A model generated the notes under the pieces. The model was not told the DNA's origin. It made no database searches and saw nothing but the letters and a program-made list of their open reading frames with translations. From positions 2,356,001 through 2,420,000 of the forward strand of contig JBBCBC010000012.1 of the NCBI GenBank assembly GCA_037126765.1: DNA of 64,000 nt, given 5' to 3'. Positions 12,276 through 25,337 of the stretch are shown here, piece by piece. Position numbers and translations under genes: made by a program. Source of the stretch: Stenogyne calaminthoides. Its lineage: Eukaryota > Streptophyta > Magnoliopsida > Lamiales > Lamiaceae. How positions within the stretch are numbered: position 1 is the first letter of the stretch; each line of letters begins with the position of its first letter.

Positions 12276-12560
12276 TGACAGGCTACGTTGTGGAAGATCT
12301 GGAAGGTGCGTAATGGAATTATTTTCAAAGATAGTTCGTATCCGTTGGATGAGTTGATTGATGGCATTAAGTTTTTTGCTTGGAAGTGGATTAGATCACA
12401 CTATCCGCTCTCTTTTGTTGTTCCTTTCCATGATTGGAATTTTCAACCTCTAGAATGCCTACCTTCTAAATTGTAATCTTGTTGGTTCTGGGTTCAAGCG
12501 CCCCTTGTGCTCGTTTAATTAAATTTCATCTTTATCTTTCAAAAAAAAAAAAAAAAAAAA
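12276..12560 (+). mobile_element. 5'-truncated LINE (L1-type), 3' end with poly(A)
   Basis: The frame to 12476 reads ATLWKIWKVRNGIIFKD and later LIDGIKFFAWKWI, the conserved C-terminal end of plant L1 reverse-transcriptase polyproteins (the region after the RT and zinc-binding domains). It is followed by a stop, an ~60 bp 3' UTR and a pure A run at 12541-12560. Only the last ~60 residues remain; an upstream TGA (12276-12278) closes the frame. Truncation at the 5' end and a poly(A) tail are the hallmarks of LINE insertion. A possible short target duplication, AACCTCA, lies at 12103-12109 and after the tail, which would place the left edge further upstream. Confidence 0.75.
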
Positions 12561-14127
12561 CCTCATAATATCCATAATAATTTTACTTTATATATTTTAT
12601 TTACGTTTTTCTTAATGGTTGCCCACAATATCAAGTATAAATTTATCAGACGGTGAATAAGATCCCCGTTCCCGGCTGTGGAGAAAATTATCAACGATTC
12701 TTCAATCCATTGTCAGAATTATGTGGGTGATGATTCTTGAATAAAAGTAGTGTTAATTTGACGCTAGTGTAGTGTTGATTGCTGGAGGTGACGAAGCATG
12801 TTAAATGTAAATATATATATTTTTTTTAATTTAAATATATAATTCAACTCAAATTTGTGCATGTAGCTCGTAGCTTGATAAAGTTTGATTATTTGGGAGT
12901 AATTGTTGGAACTTGGAAGGGGAGGAAGGTTAAGGGCCGGATTTACTTTAATGTATAATATAAACGAATGAAAGTTATTTCTCTCAATTTTAGGTGGTAT
13001 GGAGATTTCTTATAAATGAGGAATCAAATCATTACATATGAAGTAATAAGATTTGAAATAAGATCATCAATTTATCTTTATTATATTTTTTATGGGTAAA
13101 ATCTTGTATGCATTAGGTGTAGAGTAGGTCTACTGTACAAATTTGTATAAATAAAATCAATTAATTAAGAAAATTAAATTTTAAAATTCGCGAATTGTAG
13201 ATTGAAATGGCTAAGGAAGGGAAAAAGAACCGATGGTTGTTGTAGCCTGTTGGTGAGCCGTTGCTTGATTCGGTCTTTAGACGCAGGCTCGATCCTTGTA
13301 TACTACAATATTATTATTTTTTATGTATAAAAAAATATTAAAATAGGAGGCGAAATATAAGACAATACTAATATCCGAAACAAATTTACAAAACTGATGG
13401 CTGCTGCCTAGTGGCTAAATTCTTGAATAAGAATCATAAGTGGTTAGACTCCTAGATGGAGTTTTTTCTTGATTTTATTTTTCATTTCCCTTTCTTCCCT
13501 TAATTCTTTTTAAAATTTCATTTCCTTTTTCTCCCTTTTTCATCTTCTAAATTTTTTTTTTTCATTTCCTTTTCTTCACCCTAATTCTTCTCCACCCACC
13601 CAACCCTCTCTTATTTCATCTTTATTATATTATAAAATATATTAAAAAATAAAATAAAAAATTCAATGTTTTATTTATCCATGTTTGTTCTCCTAGCAAA
13701 AAAAAAAAAAATCAATATTTAGTAAATAGTTTTCTCACTAATTTATTTACCTTCATTACAACACACATCACATAATTATTAAATAATTTCTTTTATTAAT
13801 TTATTTACTTAAATAATACTACTAATATTATATTACTATCTACACATTTTTTAGTTATGAAGGATACATGTGAAATTAAAGTTGTATTACATTCAAAACA
13901 TAATAGTATTACATGCGAAAATATAAAAGTATTACATCAAAAAACATTAAAAAAAATTAAAATTATGAAATATATTAAATGAATAATTGAAACAATATAA
14001 AATTCATAATCAACAATCATTAACACCATCTACTTTAACTTCGAACAAAAAAATTGAAGCAGTATTACAAACAAATCATAACAGTATCACATACAAAAAC
14101 ATAACAGTATTACAAACAAAAACATTA
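12561..14127. other. AT-rich intergenic region
   Basis: Pyrimidine-rich tracts (13480-13610) and A/T runs. I see no gene. The small frame 13987-14202 overlaps a MITE end and is not credible as a protein. Confidence 0.45.
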
Positions 14128-14326
14128 CTCCCTCCGTCCCGCAATGACTTAAACACTAGAATTGGACCGCAAACCAAGAAAAGTGGGTTAAAGTGGATTT
14201 GAGTGGAATAAAATAAGGGTGTTGTGAGTGTATTAATATTATATTTGTTTCCATTTTGGGAGTGTTCAAGTAATGTTGGGACGTCCAAATAAGGCAAGTG
14301 TTCAAGTAATGTTGGGACGGATGGAG
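14128..14326. mobile_element. Stowaway MITE
   Basis: TA-flanked: the left end is CTCCCTCCGTCCCGCAATGA, the right end TTGGGACGGATGGAG. Near the right end the segment GTGTTCAAGTAATGTTGGGA occurs twice (about 14262 and 14298), a partial duplication of the terminus. Non-coding, ~199 bp. Confidence 0.8.
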
Positions 14327-14328
14327 TA

Positions 14329-15045
14329 TTTGGTAAGTTATGAAGAATATTTAATCAAAACTGAACAATATTATATACAATACATAACAATATTACAATT
14401 AAAAAAAACGAATTTGAAGGTATTATACATACAATTGTAAATAGAAGCACTACTAAAAATATTTCTTTACATATTTAAATCAACTAGAGAACTAGAATTA
14501 ACTCTATTTTTCATCCATCAATCAATTGCAAATGTAATCTATAAATAATTAAATATATATACATTATTGAGACGATTAAACATGATTAATTAATTAAAAA
14601 GTCTTCATTTTAGAATAGCAAGTGATTGTAGTATAATAGTACAAACTTCTCATTGTCACCTTTGAGGTGTAGGTTTGATCCATGTAGACGTCCATTTTAT
14701 TTTTAATAATATATTATACTAAAATAATAAAAAATTTAAATACCTAATAAAAATAGTTAACTATAATTTATTATTTAAAAAACCTCAATATTATTTTTTA
14801 CCAAAAAAAAAATCTCAATACTGAAGCGTGATTTTTTTTCCCTTAAAAATCTAATGGCAGCGAATCAGTGAAATTAAATTTGGTTCAATCATTAACAATC
14901 CTTTGGCAATGGCAGCGCGAAGGCTGGGCTCGAACCTTGACACCAGCGTGTATTTTTTATTTTTATTTCACATAAAATTTGGTCAAAATAAAAACTTGGT
15001 CAAAATTGAGTCTCAATTCGGATTTATATGTATACAAATTTGTAC
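14329..15045. other. Intergenic DNA
   Basis: AT-rich, no gene recognised. Confidence 0.4.
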
Positions 15046-15049
15046 CATA

Positions 15050-15193
15050 TACTTTGTCTTAGGTGTATTATATAATTCAAGTGTATTTTTTAAACATGCA
15101 TCTAGTTTTTCTGAACAAGTTGAACGTTTAAAAAAAATAAAATGCACATTCAAAAATACACTTGAATTACACAATGCACTTGGTGCAACAGAA
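15050..15193. mobile_element. Small foldback MITE of the GTGCA family
   Basis: Left arm ATAATTCAAGTGTATTTTTT and right arm AAAAATACACTTGAATTACA are near-perfect complements, and the pairing extends inward through GAACAAGTTGAACGTTT. Length about 145 bp, non-coding. Confidence 0.65.
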
Positions 15194-15360
15194 GATCTAC
15201 TCCTTCTTATGAGGTAATAAAATTTAAATAAGATAAACATTATCCATTTTGATTAAGTACCTCATTTCCTAAATAATTTCTCCTCAATCATTATATTATT
15301 CATTAACCAATAATTATTTTTTTATTATCAATTTATTTTAAAATTAGAGCAATACACTAA

Positions 15361-15439
15361 GGGTGTGATTGATATGTTGGAATAGATAGAGAATAAAATG
15401 ATAATTCTTTAATCTATTCAAAATACATTGATTGATATG
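15361..15439. mobile_element. Left part of a small repeat split by element A
   Basis: GGGTGTGATTGATATGTTGG onward matches the copy that begins near 61699. The remainder continues after element A at 32260. The last five bases (ATATG, 15435-15439) are the target duplication of element A. Confidence 0.75.
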
Positions 15440-17093
15440 TGTTGCGAGTCGTTTTATTTGGGAAATATGATGTGGCTAATTTGGTGACAACTCACAAACA
15501 AAACATGTACGTGTAAAATAAAATGTAAATAAGATGAATTTGTTGACCCAGTTCGTCAAGAAATGACTACTCTGGGGGCATACCAAGCCAGGGATGTAGT
15601 ATTGCGAGTTTTACACGTACAATATTTGATACATCTCATGAAGATGAATCGCTATGGATGGAGATGATTTGGAAATTTGGTATATGAGAGCTAGGGTTTC
15701 TGTGTGCATGGATGATCTCTCGAATTTTTTGTGAGCCTTACCCCTCTGGAAAATTTCTGAACCTGTCTCTTGTTGTTTTTTCTTCCATTTATAGTACTTT
15801 TTTGACAAGTTTATGAAATTTTGGTTTGGCAAGCCATGCAAGAATTTGAAACTTCCCCTTTTTCCAACAAGAATTCATGTATTGATCTTTGCTTTTGCTT
15901 GTCTATATAGCACTCTTTTGGTCGTCCAAATCAATCTTTTGCTCGGCTGACCGCTTTGTTCGCCCCATAAATCCATATCCATTTTATATCGGAATATTGT
16001 TCTTGTCGAGCATGTTCTGAGTTCTTCAGGTTGTCTGAGCTTTGGGGATGTATGTGCCCTCAGGATATCTGGTCATCGAACATCTCCGTGTCGTCCCCTC
16101 TTCAGTGTCTCGAGCCTTCGGGATGTCGTGAGCCCTCGGGATGTCACCGAGCAAAGCATCAGACCCTCGGGATTGAGCATATCTATTTTCGGGATGTCTT
16201 CGAAGTTTTCGGGATATTCGAGGATGTCCGAGCATTCGGGATGTCGAAACTTTTTATTTGAGCATCTTGACCCCTCGGGATGTCGCTTTATTTGATTCGG
16301 GATATCTCGATCCGAGTATCGAACATGCATAGAGGGTTGGTTGAGCAACTTTGGTTGGTAAATGGAAAATCGGCGACAAAACTTACCGAGTAGATGTTTT
16401 TACCGGTTTAACAAACTTGTTTTTTGAGCGGGATATCGCATGATTATTTTAATAAATATTACATGTGTCATGAGACATCTTTGAATAATTGTATCGAACA
16501 CAACAACCTTAGGATATTCATCATGGGGAGCATTGGGCCATTGTAGACGCGTTGTTGCGAGTCCTCGGACTTTTCAAAATTGAATCCGATATCCCCGGAC
16601 TTGACTCTTTTCTTTTATTTGATTCTTCTCCTTCTTTTCTCGACTTCAAGTCTAAAAAAATTCGCCGAGGGCTTCATTATTCCGAACATGTCCTCGGACT
16701 TTTCTCTCATTGCGATTATGGCTTTTGTTCAAACTCTTATTTGATTCCTTCATAGTTCATCTTTCTATTGGTAGAATCCCCGTGGCGAACGGATGTCCTG
16801 TTATTTTATTCAAGTTAAATTTGGTTCTTTCCTCCGGGATTCCGGCGAAGCCCTAACTGGATTGGTTGGTAAATGGAAATTATGGCGAGCAAAACTTACT
16901 TCATAAGCGAGTATGTTAAGCTTGGTTGATAAGTGGGGGGAATTTTGATGGTGTGGAATGGTCGAACAAACTTATTTGTTCGGCTGGCGAGCATACTTGT
17001 CCATTTTGGGGAAAATGATTATTTTAATAAATATTAAAACTTACATCTCTTACATGTTCGATTAATCTTTGAATAATTATATCGAACACAACA
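15440..17093 (-). repeat. 3' LTR of element A, with duplicated and scrambled end
   Basis: It starts TGTTGCGAG and reaches a first CGAACACAACA terminus at 16505. A second copy of the LTR terminus follows (about 16845-17093), and the bases after 17093 (ATAC) match the LTR/internal junction of element B. The stretch 16506-16845 mixes LTR-like and internal-like segments. It also contains the polymorphic tandem array (about 16030-16330) described separately. Confidence 0.65.
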
Positions 17094-17239
17094 ATACTTG
17101 TGTCTTTGGTAATAAATTCAAATTATAAATATTCATCGTAAATAATTTAAAATTTGAACTAAATTATAATTTGATTTGGGCCATTATAGGCGTCGTTTCA
17201 GTTCCATTACGTGCGATTTTTCAAAATTGAATCGATATC

Positions 17240-17247
17240 TATAAATA
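17240..17247 (+). promoter_or_regulatory. TATA box of the antisense gene, element A copy
   Basis: TATAAATA in the context TCTATAAATACC is conserved at the same place as in element B (35576-35583), upstream of the antisense gene and on the strand opposite to the retrotransposon. Confidence 0.55.
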
Positions 17248-17499
17248 CCCCATTTCGCCGCCATCAATTTCTCTTTTCTTTCTTTTCTTCTTCTTTTGAA
17301 TGCTTTCCAATTTTTTTGTGTCTCTTTACTTCATTTTTTTCACGCTAATGAATTTTGAGGAAAAACTTCTGCGAGGGCAATAAATTTTCATTATTATAGT
17401 GTTTTAATATTTATATAATTACATCGAGTTGTCAAATAGTATTGAAGGATTTTACTTGATACTAAGAAAGTAACCATTCGTACTTTCTCTCATTCTTTA

Positions 17500-20400
17500 T
17501 TATGGATTCTTGTTCAAACTCTTCTATTTCAATAGAATGAAAGACCACCATAGTTCCTCTTCCCATTGGAGTTTAATTTGGGAAGTAGAATATTGGAGTT
17601 TGGCGACGCTAAAAAAATATTTAAATATAATTTTGAGGCGGATAATCTTGAGAAAGGAAAACTTTCAAAGTCACTCTTTTAGTTGGCGGAAGTAGAGTGA
17701 AGACCATCAAACATCTAAGCCGTTTGCTCCGTTCTTTCCTCCAATCACAAAGAATGAAGCCCTAAACGAATTGGATAGGGATCTAGGGAAGAACAGTGAG
17801 TTTTTTTGGATGATTCGGATGAGGATTCTTTGCCCCAACCTCAAATTAGATCTAAAAGGCGGAAGACCGGAAGTGTTGATGTGAATAGGGATGATGATAA
17901 TTTGAAGGGGGGAAATTTGATGGTTGTGAATGTAAGAGGTGTTGAATTTTTAAAACATGGGGGATAGGCGACAAGAGCAAAATTCTAAAGAATTTGATAT
18001 ATTGTTGGTGTCCCTCATAGTCCAACATATAATTGAGTATAATGCTTTCGTTATAGTTTTATATCGCCAAAAAAAGAGCAACCTCATAGGACTAGGGTTG
18101 AAAATGAGTACCCGGCTTGAAAGCAAGATGATGTTAATGGTATTTTGAAAGCATAATTGATGTAGATATGCTCGCTGTGTTGAGTCGATAGAAATTACGA
18201 AACCCCAAAGATGTCCTTTTTTTTTTATCGGGCATCGGGTCAAAATTGATAGCATTAGTTGTCGGTAGGAAAAATACGAAAGTTTATTGTTTCTTTTCAA
18301 GCTTGAAAAGATCGTAAATATTGTTGGTGCTTCTCCTAACCCGGCCGATGAGAGGGTTAAGTGTTCTTTAATCAAATGGATAGTGGACACAATGGAGAAA
18401 CGTTGGAGTTCTCATTTTGATTCCGATTAGTTTGATTGACTCCATCAAAGATATGTCGATGAGGGTTTTTTCGTGGAATGGAACATTATGGGTGTTTGAT
18501 GGTAATGAGATTTTGAGTTTGTATTCATTCTACACTTGATGAATAAAATGGGTGGCATATGATTATGATCTTTTCAAAAGAAAAGACTTTGTGAATGCAA
18601 AATGAAGCCCGTAAAAAGTTTACTTATTACCCTTCGGTTTGAGAGATTATTGAACTTGCTTGGATTGGTGCATTTGACCAAGAGGATAATCGTACCAAAT
18701 ATGGACATCATTAGAAGGGCAAACATGGATGGTTATTCATGCAAGTAAATGACAAGTGCAAAATCATTGAGGATGTTATTTAAATGAAGATCATATTTAT
18801 GACAAAATCGATGATTGGAAGGAGAAATTGAATTACAAAGATTACAAAGTTTCGTTGTTTTCTAATGGGGTCAATTGGAAGATTATCAGAAGTTGGTCGA
18901 GATAAACAAAGCGAACCGGATGCTCGATTTTGGACATCATCTACCGATTTTGGGGTTTATCAAAATGAAAGTATTTTTGAAACAAAATGTGATTTTGTTC
19001 TTGGTTATCTATTTGAACCGATTTTAACTTGATCTGATTTTATTTCGATGAATTCGATAAAGAATTACTTTTTTTTTTTTTTTATGGATAAAAAGATATT
19101 ATATCAGATTTATTTGATTTATTTTACATTTTTGATCCGTTTAGGGATAAATTGATCTCGAGTCTCAACATATCGGAATAATCTGTGAAGACCATAGGAC
19201 TAGGGGTTGAAAATACCGCCCGAGCAAGAGAGAGAAGAAGAAAGGAGGCTTGTACGTGAAACCCCCTCACCATCTTGTATTAATAATCCCCTGTAAGGAT
19301 TGCCTCTTACATTTCGACAATAAATTTTGTACCTTTTGCTCGTTGTTTCCTTTGTTACATAATGAATTATTTTGCTTATAGCATTTGACCATCAAAAGGG
19401 CCATGGATGGCTATTCATGCAAGTAAATTGCAAAATCATTGAGTACGTCTTTAACAAAACATGATTGGAAGGAGATGGCTCAAGAAAAAAAGCCCCTCAA
19501 GAGCTCGCTTGAACATCCCAAATGATTTTGGGGTTTATCGCAGTAAGATTTTTGTGTCTTTTGTTTTTCAGGGTTTGAACTAATTTTAACTTACTTTATT
19601 TGACCAAGGAATTCCACCAAGCGATGGATAAAGAGACCAAATAAATGCTATTTTCGCAATTGAGAAGCGAATGAGTGAAGAGCAGAGGAAGAAAGGAGAG
19701 ATCAGGATGTGATCTCACCATCTTTGGGAAATCGAGCCTCTTACATTTGATAAATTTTGTACCATTTGTTTTCGACTTACTTACATAATGAATTATTTTG
19801 CTTATAGCTTTCCCCGATTATTGTTCCAACATACCGAGATGGCTCAAAGAAAAAGACCAAGAGCTCTCAAAAAAGACAAATCGGGAGACTGAAAGGGAGC
19901 AGGCGAATGAAAGGCGAATAATCGATCCAACCGATGAGGACTACCGTTTAACAGCTCGAGCGAGCACTAACCAAGGACGGGAGGGTAAACTAGACCCCTC
20001 GGATCGCCGGATGCCGGGGCGATCGAAAGACGGTATTTTTGCCGCCTCCGGGTCGGGTCCGGCCTTCGGCAGATAGTTGAAATGGAGGTTGGCACATCTT
20101 CTCCACCTCCTGCTGGACCCCGATCTTGGACCCCTTTGAACCCTGAGCTCCGGTCCTGAAGATAAATCATTTTTGGGATGGGATCCGGCTCGGTCGAATA
20201 GGTACATTTTGTTTGCTTTACTTCCTTTTGCATTAATTTTGTTCTCTTTTTCATGTCTATTTGCTCGGGTGTATGTGTAGGTTGAGCAGGTTGGCGCCCT
20301 TGGTGCCCAATTTGAAAAATTACTATTGCTCGTCGAGTGTTCGCAAGGTTCCCGGCATTCCTGAGCATGTTCAAAAGGCGTGCCAGACCCCCGTTCAAGC

Positions 20401-21360
20401 ATGGACTACTGAGCTGGAAGAGGCTACTACGGGTCCCACACCTTTGGAAAACATGCGACTTGGCCTGGTACTCCAGGGCCAATCTATGGTCATCCTCGAG
20501 AAAGTGTATCGCTGAGTCCGTCAACCTTCATGCCAACTACTTGGCTCTGATCAGGAGTTTTGAAGAGAAGGTGAGCGAGCTGAACAGGACTCAGGATGAA
20601 CTGAGGTTGGCTCAAGGACAAATTTCCTCGGCACAAGCAGATGCTCAAAAGGCTCAGGAGGATGCTCGTCGGGCTCAAGAGAATGCTTTCGCGGGCTCGG
20701 GAAGTTGCTTTCGCCGAGCAAGGGAGGAGATAAATCATTCTCAGGAGGAGGTGGTCAGCATACGGAGAGCTCAGGGTGAGATGAATGTCGAGCTTCATAG
20801 ACTCCGAACTGACGTCGAGGCCATGGAAAGTGAGAAGAATGTGCTCGGCCAACAACTCATCATTGCTGAAGAGACCAACACTCATTTGGGTCTCGAAAAT
20901 TCAAGGATGCACAATGAAGAATATGTTGATTCCATGTCGAACTTCTCCTATATTCGTGCCTTTGTCGATGCCATCCGGTCTACTCGCCACACGCTCACTG
21001 GCGAACAAATTGCCCCACTCATTTCAATTTTTTCAGTGTCTAGAAGATTCGATCGACAACCCACCAGATCGCAACCTTCCGATATCTGACTTGAACGATC
21101 TGTGTGATTCTCCAATATTCCTGAAGGGATCGAGATTGATGATCATATCCTGGATGAGAAAGACGGCTCGGATGTGAATATTGCTGATGTTGTTGATCAA
21201 ACTCTCTGAGTTGAGTCCGGGTCTGATCAGGTGCAGGTCGAACAAGGGGGACCTCGTGGACGAAAGCAAAGTGTACTATTTGGCGAGCATCTTTGGACCT
21301 AACCATCTTTGGAGGAGCCGCGAAGGAGATTTGAGGGGGCGAACATGATTTGTTCGACAT
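17500..21360 (+). pseudogene. Decayed antisense extra gene of element A (Transposase_28-like plus coiled coil)
   Basis: This region is collinear with the better-preserved antisense gene of element B (35734-38671) but carries many indels. Recognisable pieces are the acidic N-terminal region near 17810-17890, the domain core near 18480-18990, a GTAAG donor after GGGTTTATCGCA near 19553, the AATTCCACCAAGCGATGG exon start near 19609, and a long coiled-coil stretch at 20520-20900 rich in AQ, RRAQE and ELxRTQDELRLAQ heptads. The product, if ever made, is of unknown role. The frame is broken throughout, so this copy is a pseudogene. Confidence 0.7.
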
Positions 21361-21712
21361 TTCGCCTGGTCCACCCCCAACTATGAATTTGCTCCTTAGT
21401 ATAATTCTTGTTTTTTGCGAATAGATGTTGTGTAATTTTTGTCTTCTTCATTTTTTACTCGAACAGTTTCTTCTGTACTTGTGTAATTTTTACTTTCTTC
21501 TATTTTGTTCGAACAACTTGAAACTGAATGGTTGAATTTGCATATCAAATAGTTTCCTCTAACCTGATCGTTGAGGATGAATGTTGTTGTTGATGAATGG
21601 TTGATACTTGTGTTGCTTGATGTTTGCTTTGTTGCTTTTTCTAGTTTATGCCTCTTTTTTCTTGAATGAATTGAACATTGGGTTTGGCTTTATGCCCGCC
21701 CGACTTCTTTTG

Positions 21713-21875
21713 TTTTTGATTGTCTTATTGATGTTGCAATCGGTTGATCGTCTTATTTAGGTGCGACGAGATGGGTTAACTTTATGAACCCCCCTTTCTT
21801 GGTTCAAGATCGTCTTATTTAGGCGCGATCACTTCGTACTATGGCCGTCTTATTTAGCTGTGACCCCGCACTCAT
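21713..21875 (+). repeat. Stem-loop series, element A copy
   Basis: At least four short stem-loops share the loop core TCTTATT and have different stems, for example GATTG...CAATC near 21718 and GATCG...CGATC near 21809. They lie downstream of the antisense gene, as in element B. Confidence 0.5.
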
Positions 21876-23262
21876 CATCCGCTTTTTTACTCTGGTATCT
21901 ATAAATCTGAGTTGTCTTTTTTGCATTGCGTACCCATTACTGGATTTTTTGCTCACGGGGAATTAGAGTACGAACTTCGTTCGTCGGTGAACATAGACTT
22001 GGGCTCGTTCGTCTTTGTTAAGGCCCGTTCGCTTTAGTGCGACCTCAAATAGGCTTCAACTAGAAAATCTTAGCAAACAAAAATACTTTTTTGCAACACA
22101 TTGTATTCTATTACAACCTTTACATTTGAAGAAAACTATCTATTACACAACTATAGACATCAGACTATGGTTTTGAATTTAAACCTTGTCTTGAGTAGAC
22201 ACGAACTGGCCTCACCTTGTCCGCGGAATTGATGTTGACAAGCATGTGGCACATCATCCTGTCTACCCTTCTTTAAATAACATGCTCAAGCAGCAGCATA
22301 AGCATTTGTCCCTCCTGGATAAATTGTGATTATGCGAGCCGCTGCGGATATGAGCATGTGGCGAGCACTTTTCGCCGCTTATATCGGTATGAGCAAAATC
22401 CTCACCAAGCACCATTCCATTCATCCCCTTCAAGAGATGTTCGAGCATCAAGATCCGTGATATTACTTCGAGCGGACACCATGACATCCCCTCCTTCGAA
22501 GAGATTTTGGGGATGCATAGGGGACTAGTGATTTACTCTGCATAAGCAAAGTGAGTAACGCGAGTGGCAACCATGACTCTGCCGAGCATCTTGAGTCCGC
22601 AACGAGCTTCAACTTGTGTTTCGAGTGTCATATGGGTATAAAACTTCAGATTAGATAGATGCTCGATTCAACAAAATGATAGCTGAATCGAGTGCTGGAT
22701 TCTTCGTCTGGAGGCATACTGAACCAACTTTCTTTTGATCACTGTAGTATTTTTTTTCTTTTTCATCTGTTTTTTTCTTTGCCTTCTTCAGCTATCAATA
22801 TACCTCTATTTATAGTACTATCCCAAGTTGGTGCTGGCATAGCTAGTTGATGTTGGCCCTCTTGCTTTTACTCATCCTTTTGACATCTGTTCGGATTTTT
22901 TGCCAGCTCTCATTCAAGGATTGACACGTTCCTTTTTTGGTTGCCACCACTTCTCGACTTGTTTTGACATGTATCTTCTATCTTTAGTGTCTAGAAGATT
23001 TGTGTCGAACACAATGTGTTCTTCCTTCATGATTGTCCTGCTCGTCTTAGCTGAATGGCTAAATATGTTCGGCCATTTGTGTTCGTTTCAGCTACGTGGC
23101 CGATTATGTTCGCCAATCAGGTGTGCTCGCTTCGAAATTTGTGTGGCTGATTTTGTTCGGCCAGTTATGCTCGTCATTACTGATAATATTTTTTCAAATT
23201 TGACGCATTCCACGAGTAGGACAATGGGACTCCATTCAGGTCTTCCAAATCATATGCCCCAT
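21876..23262. other. Element A spacer between antisense gene and integrase
   Basis: The region corresponds to 39140-40448 of element B. On the minus strand it has a TATA box at 22807-22814 (TATAAATA) and, 90 bases downstream, an ATG at 22715-22717 that opens a short frame starting MPPDEESSTRFSYH. That frame stops after about 23 codons here but is longer in element B. Confidence 0.5.
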
Positions 23263-24290
23263 TTAAAATACTTTCAGAACTCGAATGGACCTTCCCATGC
23301 TTTCGGCGAACACACCACTTGATACCCCCATTGCTCGTCTTAAAACCAGCTCACCCACATTGAACCTGCGTGTTCGGACCTTGGAATTATAGAACTTTTC
23401 TGATCTCTTTTTGTACATGACGTTTTTGAAATCAGCCTCCGTCTTTCTTTCTTCTAACATGTTCGCTTTTCGGCGGCCTTTGGTCATTGATGTGCTCTCC
23501 AAAATTCATTGTCCGATGATTTCGGAATTTTGATTTCAAGGGTATAATGACTTCCGCACCAAATGCCGTGGCAAACGGGGTCTCCATGATTGATGTTCTA
23601 AAAGTTGTTGGAGGGCCCATAATATTTTGGACAACTCTTTAAATTTATCCCCCCTTGGAATTATCAAGTCCGCCTTGAGGGTATGCTTGATAATTTTATT
23701 AACGGCTTCAACTTGTCTATTTGACTGGGGATAATACGGTTGAATAATGTTTTTTTATGCCCCAGCGAGCACAATGTTGTCGGAATTCACTCCCATCGAA
23801 CTGTTTGCCGTTATCCGTTACTAATGATTAGGGAAGCCCAAAACGACAAATGATATTCTTCCAAACAAAGTTCCACATTCTTTGTTCGTTGATTTTGACA
23901 ATGGCTTCAGCTTCCGCCCATTTAGTATAGTAATCAATCGGAAACCACAAACATATTTTACTCGATGTGCCAAAGTAGGAAATGGGCCGATCAAATTGAT
24001 TCCCCATTTAGCAAATGGTCATGGGCTATATAAACCGACACTAATTCTCGGTGGGCTATGAATAAGTGGGGGGCATGTACCGGAACTTGTGGCACGCGCA
24101 TGAGCATCTGTGGCGAATCTTTTTGAGGGTCGCCAAGAATAACCTTTGTATGCGATTATTTTATGTGCCAGGACGAGCCCACCTATATGGTTTCCGCATA
24201 CTCCATCATGGATTTGCTCTAGAATTACGTGACCCTCTTCAGGAGTAATACACTTCAATAGTGGAAGTGAGAAACTTCTTTTGTACAAAT
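23263..24290 (-). pseudogene. Integrase remnant of element A
   Basis: Fragments in different frames match the integrase of element B. They include the zinc-binding N-terminal part (ILEQIHDGVCGNH, 24019-24288) and the C-terminal part (AFGAEVIIPLKSK and the TRRFNVGELVLRR tail, 23263-23620). Frameshifts and substitutions break it repeatedly, so it cannot give a working enzyme. Confidence 0.75.
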
Positions 24291-24433
24291 GCTCGTCTAA
24301 GATTGTATAACGACCAGATTATGTCGAGGAGAGTAGTTTTGTGCCTTATTCTCGGGGAGAAGTCCCTTTTGTAAGTACTTCAGAGTTTGAGTCATCCGGG
24401 TTTCTGTCATCATCACATGAAGCGACCAAAACT

Positions 24434-25241
24434 CTAGGAACTGATGGCGAACAAGTTGTGACGACCACAATGTCCATTGTGTTCGTCACTCCTTCGTAGG
24501 TTTGTTGCAAAGCGTGCCAAAGCATCGCCGAACAAATTACCCAATCGTGGTAATTGTTCTATGAAAACTTGTTCGAATTGCTCGAGCAACTCCTTTGCTA
24601 GTTGCTGATATTGTGCCATCTGTTTGCCTCGGGCCTCGTACTCTCCAGTTACTTGATAAACGATTATCTGAGAATCGCTGTAAATCATCAGTCTTTGAAT
24701 TCCCATTGTCATAGCCATCTGCATCCCCAAAGAATCAAAGCTTCAGACTCAACCTTCATTATTTTTGTAGCAGAAAATCAAAATGGATGGTGTTGTGAAT
24801 GTTTGTCTAGTTGAAATTTTGATGAGAACTACGCTCGCTCGACTCTTGAACTTGTTGATGAGCCATCAACATACATATGCCATGGTTGGTCGACAGTTTT
24901 TTCGGGCATTTGTGGATATGTCAACTCGACCATAAAATCGGCCATAGCTTGGCCCTTCATTCTTGTTCGCATTAACGTAATGCCAAATTATTATCCTAAC
25001 TCCACCGCCCACTTGAGTAATCGCCTGCAAAGATTATGGGTGCGTGGAGGACTTGTCGCAATGAGAACGTGGTCGAAGACCTCGATCGAAAGTGATCAAA
25101 AAAGTATGGTCGATTTTTAACACTCATAACGAGAGCATATGCTAATTTTTCCAGTGGAGGGTACCGGAGCTCGGCTTCTTTGAGCACTTGGATTACATAG
25201 TAAACGGGCAAGTGTGTTGTCCTTTTTTCTCGTACGATCAC
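24434..25241 (-). pseudogene. RNase H domains of element A, broken
   Basis: 24434-24730 keeps the end of the archaeal-type RNase H (MIYSDSQIIVYQV and LGNLFGDALARFA). 24996-25241 keeps the end of the RT-linked RNase H (PVYYVIQVLKEAELRYPPLE). Frameshifts lie between them. The order matches element B. Confidence 0.75.
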
Positions 25242-25337
25242 AACGCTAATTGCATGTTCGGATGCACCAAGATACAGATAGAGTTGTTACGCTGGATAGG
25301 CTTAGGCGAAGGTCCGAGTATCTCGCAAGGTATTGCT

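Noticed and set aside
14600..14700. Possible tRNA-like or SINE head (GGTTTGATCC motif)
   Set aside because: A B-box-like string is present, but there is no convincing A box at the right distance, no clover-leaf, no A tail and no flanking duplication.
16026..16348. Overlapping frames with RHPEGS-type repeats, and a CRISPR-like look of the LTR arrays
   Set aside because: The frames are produced by the tandem array in the LTR. Units are degenerate and contiguous without unique spacers, and this is plant nuclear DNA.
19941..20524. Minus-strand frames of 153 and 185 codons
   Set aside because: They lie opposite the antisense-gene remnant, have no known domain and are not conserved at the equivalent place in element B.
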